Shown piece after piece: positions 1 to 7,300 of a stretch of 16,207 bases of DNA. The DNA lies in NCBI GenBank assembly GCA_001701075.1, contig DAAK01000039.1, forward strand, positions 1 through 16,207, given 5' to 3'. Made by a program: the position numbers and the translations under genes. This DNA is from Bacteroidales bacterium GP3 (lineage in GTDB: Bacteria > Bacteroidota > Bacteroidia > Bacteroidales > Muribaculaceae). How positions within the stretch are numbered: position 1 is the stretch's first letter; every line of letters begins with the position of its first letter. The notes beneath the pieces are model-generated. The model was not told the DNA's origin. It saw nothing but the letters and a program-made list of their open reading frames with translations, and did not search any database.

Positions 1-65
1 ACAGGAATAGACCCTTTTTAATATATTTTAACAATTGATTGACGGTGAGATTGCTCAGTTTTATT

Positions 66-73
66 TAATTTTG
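66..73 (+). promoter_or_regulatory. possible -7 promoter box upstream of the surface-protein operon
   Basis: TAATTTTG matches the Bacteroidales -7 consensus TAnnTTTG and is identical to the box found before the glycan operon at the other end of the window. The -33 partner is poor: the nearest TTG triplets lie 24 bases (39-41) and 12 bases (51-53) upstream instead of about 19-20. If used, it gives a leader of roughly 95 bases that contains the hairpin at 88-110. The box match is seen; promoter use is inference. Confidence 0.35.
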
Positions 74-87
74 TATTTTATTAGTAT

Positions 88-110
88 AATCCATCTATAT
101 TAGATGGATT
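88..110 (+). promoter_or_regulatory. perfect 10-bp inverted repeat with T-run in the leader region
   Basis: The arms AATCCATCTA (88-97) and TAGATGGATT (101-110) are exact reverse complements around a 3-base loop TAT; the sequence then continues with T to 113. It could be the terminator of a gene lying left of the window, a 5'-leader hairpin that protects or attenuates the mRNA started at the TAATTTTG box, or an operator palindrome. The stem is AT-rich with few G:C pairs, so it is weaker than the terminator at 10982. No coding end can be identified in positions 1-87. Confidence 0.5.
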
Positions 111-173
111 TTTGCTTGAAAATTAGGAACAACATTAACAATTACACATAGGGTCACAAAAACTTAACAAAAG

Positions 174-1727
174 ATGAAAATTTGTTATCAACGACTTGCG
201 GGAGTAGCAATGACTATCATGCTTATGACCGTTTTTGCTCTGCCGACAAAAGCCGCCGAACTCGTGGTAAGAGATTTCCGGATGCTTCCGACTGATCAAA
301 CGGCTATAAACAGCGCTACGATGAAAAAGGATCAAAACGGTAGGACGGCAGCTCTGATTAAAATCTACACAAGATTGAATGAAACGCAGACCTATTTCGA
401 CAATGGCGTTATGGGTATTGTTGCAAGAGAAAACAAGCCTGGCCAGATATGGCTTTATATACCGGCACGCTCGCAGTCTATACAGATTACAAACCGAAAT
501 TATCCTCCACTTAAATACTTTTTTGAAGAAGAAATTCAAGCTGGTAAGACCTACTCTATGCAGCTTACTGCAGAAGGAAAGGTTGTGAATCTTGTAGCAA
601 ACGTGCGTAATGCACCAATCTATGTGGATGGAGATTCTGCAGGCGTGAGTCCGCTTGAGATATATCTCGGATACGGTGAGCATGAAGTTCGCGCTCAACA
701 AGGAATGATGATATATCAAGGAATAATCAATATCACAAAGGATGGTTCCACTCGTTTTGAGCTCCCCATGGAAGATGAGAGTAAGAAGTATTCTGACGTG
801 ACTGTCACCGTTCCAGGCAATGCCGATATATATTTTGAAGGCAACAAAGTCGGTGTTGGTGAATGGACACAGCGTCTGCTTGGTGGCACATATTCCGTGG
901 AAGTGAAGAAGGAGAATTGTGAAAATCAGATAGTCAATTTCCTTGCCGTAGCTGGCAAGCCTACGACAGTGGAATGTCCGGCTCCTGTGCCTTATCGCGG
1001 CTACCTGTCGGTCGACATCAGTCCGAGCACCGGTGCTAAGGTCTACGATGGTGACACAATCGTTGCCGAGCATCGTCTTAGCAAACTTCTGAATGTCGGT
1101 GAGTACACATTTGAATTCCGACGCAAAGGTTATGTGCCTGTGACAAAGACATTCCATGTCACCCGCAACGATGAAACCACCGACACCGTTCTTATGCAAC
1201 GTATCCAGTATATCCGTCCAAACTCATGCTATGGTGATGTTGCCTTCACGTATGGCCCGATGTATGGCGTATCTGCCCGACTTGGTGGATTCTTCCATAA
1301 TATCAATATTGAACTCGGCTATACGTTAGGTCTTGGCAGAAGCGGAGATGTATATTGGTATGAGACAGGTGCTGAAGGTTCCTCCGGTATTTATGACAAT
1401 AAATGCACCTATACGATGGATGAGATCATGGCTAAGGCCGGCTATCAGTTAAGCTTCGTGAATCGTATTGGTCTTACTCCGCGTCTCGGATATATGATGC
1501 AGCGTCTGCGCGGTGGCCTCTACGGAAATGGAGCCATGTGCCATGACATGACTATTGGCGCAAGGCTCGTGTTCAAACCGGTGCCTTATTTCGGTATCTT
1601 CGTTGAGCCGGAATACGCAATTCCTTTAATGGTCAATAAACTCTATTCCGACATTGCATCGCAAGGTGGATTCTCAAAAGGAGGGTTCTATGTTAGTGCT
1701 GGAATGTCGTTCAGTATAAGTCTATGA
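174..1727 (+). CDS. PEGA-domain envelope protein with C-terminal beta-barrel-like region
   Basis: This 517-residue protein has no enzyme motif and is probably a structural or anchoring envelope protein. It starts with a Sec signal peptide (about 1-28, ending TKAAE). Residues 29-135 form a beta-rich N-terminal domain. Three PEGA-like units follow at about 140-198, 207-266 and 276-343, with the typical small-loop motifs IYVDGDSAGVSPLEI and YTFEFRRKGYVPVTKTF. PEGA domains are known as exported, surface-associated beta modules that often sit near envelope or glycan-binding proteins. Residues 350-517 show short alternating strands rich in Gly and aromatic residues and end in FYVSAGMSFSISL, which resembles an outer-membrane beta-barrel, although the last residue is Leu and not the usual Phe. 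It is the first gene of the block, and its stop overlaps the next start (ATGA at 1724-1727). PEGA and the signal peptide are solid; the barrel is inference. Confidence 0.85.
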   Translation: MKICYQRLAGVAMTIMLMTVFALPTKAAELVVRDFRMLPTDQTAINSATMKKDQNGRTAALIKIYTRLNETQTYFDNGVMGIVARENKPGQIWLYIPARSQSIQITNRNYPPLKYFFEEEIQAGKTYSMQLTAEGKVVNLVANVRNAPIYVDGDSAGVSPLEIYLGYGEHEVRAQQGMMIYQGIINITKDGSTRFELPMEDESKKYSDVTVTVPGNADIYFEGNKVGVGEWTQRLLGGTYSVEVKKENCENQIVNFLAVAGKPTTVECPAPVPYRGYLSVDISPSTGAKVYDGDTIVAEHRLSKLLNVGEYTFEFRRKGYVPVTKTFHVTRNDETTDTVLMQRIQYIRPNSCYGDVAFTYGPMYGVSARLGGFFHNINIELGYTLGLGRSGDVYWYETGAEGSSGIYDNKCTYTMDEIMAKAGYQLSFVNRIGLTPRLGYMMQRLRGGLYGNGAMCHDMTIGARLVFKPVPYFGIFVEPEYAIPLMVNKLYSDIASQGGFSKGGFYVSAGMSFSISL

Positions 1728-3190
1728 AACGATTAATATTATATCAAACAATGAGAACGCTAATCAATCCATTAAAACTGATTCTCTTAGCCATTCCTCT
1801 ACTGCTGATTGTCGGCTGCGAAACTAAGGATGATGGAATCTTCTTTGTGGGCGAAGAGCCTCAGAAGGCTAATTTCCTAAACGTAGACCAGGCACAGCTT
1901 ACATTCTCGCCGGAGGGTGCAACTTATCAGATTCACATCACTTCCATAGCTTCATGGAAGATCTCCTTGGCTAATAATAATGCTGGCCAGTTTTCTGTGA
2001 CCCCCGACTCCGGGAAGGGTGATGCTGTGGTCACTGTCACTGCTAAGGCTAATCCTACAGCAGCAAGCTATACAGCAGATATGCAAATAAGTCCTCTTAA
2101 TTTTGAGATGGATCCTGTGACTGTCGTGCTTCGTCAGACCAATACTACTTTTTCTATAGAAAACTTCCCCTCTACAGAAGCTGCTCCTGAAGAAGGAGGT
2201 GCCGTGACGATGACAGCGTATAGCTCGCTCGACTGGGTTCTAGAAGTAGTGGAGCATGATGCTGATCATAATGTTGGTAATCCAGAATGGCTTACCATAA
2301 CTCCTGGTCTGTCAGGCGAAGGAAAAGAAGGTAATACTCCTCTCGAATTCAGATTTACCTGGAGTCCGAACTACACGAATGCAGAGCGCACTATAAGGTT
2401 CCAGTTCAAGCCGTCTTCGGGCTTCAATCTCACAGATCTTCCTCGTCCTATCACTTTGACTCAAAGTGCTGGCACTCTTCCACAGAGTTTGAGGTGCGTG
2501 CTCGAAAAACTTGACGTTGTAAATGCTGATGTCACTTTGGAATATAGTTCACGTTCTCCGGTGAAAGATTGCGGCTTATATCTGTATAAAGTTGACGCTA
2601 ACGGGGAAAGTGTGCTCGACAATACTATCCGTCCTGCAACTCAAAATGGTGAATATGCCAAGAATGGCCTATATTCTATCTCTATTCCAGATTTGCCTGA
2701 AGACACTCCATATCGTCTTGTGCCATTCTGTATCAACGAAGTGGGCACGATGACAGGTGATTATCGTGAGTTTAAGACAGGTATAAAACCTGAGAATATG
2801 GTTTATGAAGGTGTCACTATTGTGGATCCAAATAATGGCGGTGTCTCTGTTGAGGTTGACCTTGTTTCCGCAAAGGTGACGGCTGCAGTCACTTCGGATG
2901 TCGAAGCTCTTGGTGACAATCGCATCGCAAGTGCTGTGATGACTATCAATGGCAAGACGATAAATGGCACAGCCACTACAGTTGGCGAAGGAAGCTGGCT
3001 ATATGTGTTCCAGGCAAATGATCTGATTTCCAACACCCAATACGACTATTCGATTGTGGTGACCAGCAACGACCTGCCAAGAAGTCAAGGACAGATGAAC
3101 AATAAGACAGCAACATACTCCAGCAAACTGAAGACTCAGGGTAGAACACCTGGAGATGACGACAACAATAAACCGACCATCGGGGAATAA
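1724..3190 (+). CDS. BACON-domain surface lipoprotein
   Basis: This 488-residue lipoprotein has a hydrophobic signal and the lipobox IVGC, with the lipidated Cys at residue 32. The following residues E-T-K-D-D fit the Bacteroidota lipoprotein export signal (Lys followed by two acidic residues), so surface display is expected. Two BACON-like domains come next (about 50-139 and 142-249); the first has the characteristic ASWKISL and FSVTPDSGKGDAVVTV stretches, the second PEWLTITP and RPITLTQSAG. Residues about 252-353 and 357-472 look like two fibronectin-III-like beta-sandwiches, followed by a polar tail with GDDDNNKP. BACON domains are known from Bacteroidetes surface proteins, mostly in carbohydrate or mucin binding; no catalytic domain is visible here. 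The start at 1724 overlaps the PEGA gene stop by 4 bp, suggesting coupled translation. A second Met at residue 10 (ATG at 1751) would give a more standard 23-residue lipoprotein signal and is a real alternative start. Confidence 0.85.
   Translation: MKRLILYQTMRTLINPLKLILLAIPLLLIVGCETKDDGIFFVGEEPQKANFLNVDQAQLTFSPEGATYQIHITSIASWKISLANNNAGQFSVTPDSGKGDAVVTVTAKANPTAASYTADMQISPLNFEMDPVTVVLRQTNTTFSIENFPSTEAAPEEGGAVTMTAYSSLDWVLEVVEHDADHNVGNPEWLTITPGLSGEGKEGNTPLEFRFTWSPNYTNAERTIRFQFKPSSGFNLTDLPRPITLTQSAGTLPQSLRCVLEKLDVVNADVTLEYSSRSPVKDCGLYLYKVDANGESVLDNTIRPATQNGEYAKNGLYSISIPDLPEDTPYRLVPFCINEVGTMTGDYREFKTGIKPENMVYEGVTIVDPNNGGVSVEVDLVSAKVTAAVTSDVEALGDNRIASAVMTINGKTINGTATTVGEGSWLYVFQANDLISNTQYDYSIVVTSNDLPRSQGQMNNKTATYSSKLKTQGRTPGDDDNNKPTIGE
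1817..1834 (+). other. lipobox Cys plus surface-export signal codons (C-E-T-K-D-D)
   Basis: These codons encode Cys32 and the next five residues of the BACON lipoprotein. Work on Capnocytophaga, Flavobacterium and Bacteroides showed that an acidic, often Lys-led, stretch right after the lipidated Cys sends lipoproteins to the cell surface. The K-D-D at +3 to +5 fits this rule. The motif is seen; surface location is inferred. Confidence 0.6.
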
Positions 3191-3261
3191 ATCACTTGTT
3201 GAATAGCGATATAAACTCTGATTGATTAATTAGAAACAAGTAAAATAGAATATAATATAAT

Positions 3262-4335
3262 ATGAAACGAATATTCACATTGATGGCAGCTTTCAGCCTG
3301 GTCCTTGTCGCTATGGCACAGAATGCATGCGTCATGGTGTCTTCATATGATGCGAATACTAAAAAGTCTACAATTAAGGTTTTTGACCATACCCAATTGG
3401 CAGAGGCCTTTAATGAGGCAAATCCCAACGATACCATTTATTTTACGGAAGGAAGATTCTCTTTGTATGGCATGCCAATAAAAAATGATTATGTCGATAA
3501 TAGAGGCGTTACACGTACTTTAGCAGTGATTGATAAACCGCTTACTCTTATTGGAGCCGGTAAATATTATGATGCTGATGGAAATGAGCATGCCACTACT
3601 TTATCTTATTGGGATTTAGGAATTAATCTCAAGGGTAACATAGATAATAAAAGTAATGTCACAATTGAGGGTGTTAGTTTTGACAACGGGGTGTTTGTAA
3701 TCTCAGATTTGAATCAGTTGATTTTAAAAAACACCTATATTGGAGGAGGTTTTGATTGCGGAAATTCTGAAAATGACTTAACAATAGAGGGGTTATTGAT
3801 AGACAGATGTAAGACAGATTATGTAAATATCGGGGATGAAATTATAAAGAACGTGGAAATAAATAATTCCAAGTTAGGGGTAATTACCGGAAAAGGTACA
3901 GAGAATGTCTCTGTAAAACTAAATTATTGTTATATAAAACACATTGATTCATTTTTTGAGGGAAATATTAGAAATTCCATTATTTCTTATGACAATGGTA
4001 CTTCTGACGTCAATTTGAAAAATTGTGTTTATTTTTCATCATATGGGGCTAATCAGAGCACTAAAGTATCCTGTTTTAGATTATCAGATTCAGAATATGA
4101 CAATGCCGAGGGGTTTGATAATAATCAATCCTCATTTCCATCGCTTGATTATAATGGTGATTCCATTAATATTATTCCAGATGATGGTGGTACGCTTGTG
4201 GGTAGTTTAGGTGGTGATACACCATACACTTTGAATTCGTCTTATCCTGTGCTTGACTATTCAAAGACAAAAATTGATGCAAATACGATAGATAAGCAAA
4301 TTACGATAACAATTAATATTCCAGGTAATAATTAG
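3262..4335 (+). CDS. secreted right-handed parallel beta-helix protein
   Basis: This 357-residue protein has a Sec signal peptide (about 1-20, ending VAMAQ). Residues 38-100 have the entry pattern of a pectin-lyase-like beta-helix: a helical cap (TQLAEAFNEANPNDTIYFTEG) and the strand KPLTLIGAG. Coils of about 20-25 residues follow, with repeated V/L-T-I-E-G and N-x-x-I patterns (NVTIEGVSFDNG at 132-143, DLTIEGLLID at 172-181, IIKNVEINNS, VSVKLNYCYI, VNLKNCVYFS). Residues 307-322 (DDGGTLVGSLGGDTPY) resemble the closing segment of many Bacteroidales beta-helix proteins. The catalytic residues of polysaccharide lyases are not evident, so a binding or structural role is as likely as an enzymatic one. 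It lies 71 bp after the BACON gene and 39 bp before the giant repeat gene, and is clearly more AT-rich than the operon ends, especially in third codon positions. Confidence 0.75.
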   Translation: MKRIFTLMAAFSLVLVAMAQNACVMVSSYDANTKKSTIKVFDHTQLAEAFNEANPNDTIYFTEGRFSLYGMPIKNDYVDNRGVTRTLAVIDKPLTLIGAGKYYDADGNEHATTLSYWDLGINLKGNIDNKSNVTIEGVSFDNGVFVISDLNQLILKNTYIGGGFDCGNSENDLTIEGLLIDRCKTDYVNIGDEIIKNVEINNSKLGVITGKGTENVSVKLNYCYIKHIDSFFEGNIRNSIISYDNGTSDVNLKNCVYFSSYGANQSTKVSCFRLSDSEYDNAEGFDNNQSSFPSLDYNGDSINIIPDDGGTLVGSLGGDTPYTLNSSYPVLDYSKTKIDANTIDKQITITINIPGNN

Positions 4336-4374
4336 GATGCCAATAAATGCAATTAACTTTTTAAAATATGAATT

Positions 4375-7300
4375 ATGAAGAGATTGATTAATATAGTTGT
4401 ATTGTTGGTAATATGTTCGGCTTTCGCATCTTATGCAGATACTGCTGCAGATCCAAATTCGAATGGAGTGGACAATACACCATTAAAATATCGTTTGTTA
4501 CTGAATGATGAAGTGATAGTTGAGAAAGACTTTCCGAATGAATCTCCCTTCACTATTACCCAGGCATATCCGGAAAATACGATGCTTAAAACGGTAACTG
4601 ATAGAACTTTCAGTTATATAATAAGTGAAAAGTCTGTTGAAATGCGTGCACAAGGAAAAAATACTTGTGCAATACAACTCATGTCAGCTCCAAATATTTG
4701 GGGAGTTCCATTCATATCTACGATAGAAGGTCTTCCAGTTAAAACTAAACTATCCGCTGATTCGATTGCTATTCCCGATAAGTATACTTTTAAAAAAGTA
4801 GATAATCATAACTTTAAGGCTTTTCGGTTTTCAAATAATTATTCCGGTTATATTTATGTCAAGCCTGATCAAGACTGTTATTTGGAAATTTATTATATTG
4901 GGGAGGGATATGGAGAATCAAATTTAGGCTTAAGTTCGAGATATCAACTTAATAAAGGCGTAACAACGAGTGTTTGGACAGGACGTAGTGACCATAACTT
5001 GGCAGTATTTTATGATACGAAAAAAGATAAAAATAATCCTGATGAAGATATTACGGTAGACATTATGTTGGAAGAAAACAAGGTACCGACTCCTGAAATC
5101 AATCTTGATCCTGACACTTGGGACCTGACCATCTCATGTCATGATAAGAAAGCAACTATATATTATACGACAGATAACTCAGACCCGGATACTAATAGTC
5201 CTGTGTATTCTAACTCCTTTAAACTTACTCAATTTACAAGAGTAAAGGCATATGCAGTGCATGATGGGTATGCCCCTTCAGAAATGGCTGATAAACAGTA
5301 TAACGAAACTATTCTTCAAATTCCACTTCCTAAATTAGAGTATGTCGGAGGAAAAGGAAATAATGAGTTTAAGTTCACTAATAGAGTTGATGGAGTCACT
5401 ACTTATTATAGGTTTGATTCCAACAGTCTTAATGATTCAGAAGGCAGGTATACTTATGATGGTAATCCAATTGTAATTGAGGATGGTACATTTATCAAGG
5501 CTTATAGCGTAAAGGATAAGCTCGCTGATTCAGAAGTGTTTGAAAGAACAATGCGTCTTTTAGATTTTATAACCATGACTCCTCAAATAGATAATCATCA
5601 GACATTTGGAGAAGATTATGAGAATTATTCAGATATAAAGGAAAAATTTTTAATATGGGTGCCGGAAGGTAAGGCTTACTATCGTATTAAAGCTGGTAAG
5701 CAGGAATTCTCTTCCGACGAAAATATTGACGAAGGAGAATGGACTCTCTATAATACTGAGGTGAATGATGGATGGATAGAATTGCCTGGTGGTGCTCTCA
5801 GCGGCAACCAGACAGTTCAGGTATATGCTGAGACAGAAGGTAAGGCCCGTTCAGTGGTCGGAAATTATTACACTGATTGGGTTATGGCTAAAAAGCCTAA
5901 GGCTGAATACAACAACTATCAGTTGAAGTTGTCAACTGACGTACCAGGAGGAATTATAAAATACAATCTTGGATCTTATGACAACGAAAACGCATTGACA
6001 TATTCGGCAAACGATCTTCCGAATGGTATAGATGTTAAGGAACAATATGTTGTCACTTATTGGGTTGAGGCTCCTGGATATGCTGAATCACAGGCCACGT
6101 ATTTTTATAGGGATGAGCGAAATTTAAATCGTCCGATAATAGAGTTTAAGGAGGATGGATATCTCCATATAACTCATGAAAAAGAAGATGTAACTCTGGC
6201 AGTGGAGTGCGAACCGAAATCGGTATATGAGCAGCCTGGCTATGAAGTGGTTGCAACTAATCATATTAAGTTCAATCCAGACTACAACACTACTGTCCGT
6301 GCCTCTGTGACGAAGTGGGGTTGGAATGATTCAGAAAAGTCTGTGATGACACCCTTGGAGAAACCGACAATTAATCTTTACGATAATAATAGAATCAGTT
6401 TTTGGATTCCATATTATTATGAAGATGTAGATGTCCGCTATACTGTGGATGGAAGTACCCCGACCAAGGAATCAACACAGTATACCTATGAAGAATTTAC
6501 ATTAACATCAGGTACTGTCAGAGTTGTATGCTTTATGGATGGTTGTATTCCATCTGAAGCGGATCCATTGAAGGTTTTGGAACAAGCTGCAACTCCAGAA
6601 ATCATATTCAATTATGATAGATCAAAGGAACAAAGAAAAATCAAGCTTGCTTGTGCCACTCAGGGAGCTAAGATATATTATAACTTAAGTCCTCATGGTG
6701 ACGGAATCAATGATCTTAACCGAAAGGAATATGATGCTGCAGCTAACCCGGATGGTATAGATGTTGGAGAAAGTGAATTACTCATTGCGTATGCAGAAGC
6801 TGAGGGATATAGAAGATCGCAAGAAATTTCAAAATGGACAAACGAAGGCTCTTTGAACACTCCTGAATTTTCTATCAAGGACAATGTCTTAACTTTCACT
6901 CATAATGACAAGACTGTCACGATTGTTCCCACTTTCTTTATCGAATCGGAGGACAATACTTACGAGCCGGAAGACCTTGTATATGATAAGGAAAATAACA
7001 AGATTACTTGCACCGTAAAGAATAATACCACTGTAAAGTGGCGTGCAGAAAAGGCTGGTTATTATCCTTCTTATGATAATTATACTTATCCGCTTGGTTC
7101 TCCATCACTATCTTATGCTGACGGGTATGCAACAGCAGAGCATTATGATGATCAGGTGACAGTGAAGTTTACTGATGGCGATGATAAGGAAATGCAGCCG
7201 GAGCCTGACGATCCTCTTAAGGTGAAGGTGCCATACAATACCACTATCAAAGCTTACGCTTATCGGAAGGATGCCATTAGCTCACGCTCAGAACAGGTGA

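Noticed and set aside
1..87. Possible end of an upstream gene at the left edge
   Set aside because: One frame stays open only to the TAA at 19-21; six codons are too few to support a call.
135..1199. Long open frame (354 codons) on the minus strand
   Set aside because: It lies antisense to the PEGA gene, its translation has no domain-like pattern and many Cys and His residues typical of a shadow frame, while the plus frame has clear PEGA motifs and a signal peptide.
3194..3241. Inverted repeat ACTTGTT ... AACAAGT between the BACON and beta-helix genes
   Set aside because: The arms are only 7 bp with a 34-base gap in an AT-rich spacer; this can easily arise by chance and has no terminator-like T-run.
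3250..3263. Short TATAA-type repeat just before the beta-helix start
   Set aside because: Only about three imperfect 5-base units in an AT-rich leader; too short to claim phase variation, and Bacteroidales leaders are commonly AT-rich.
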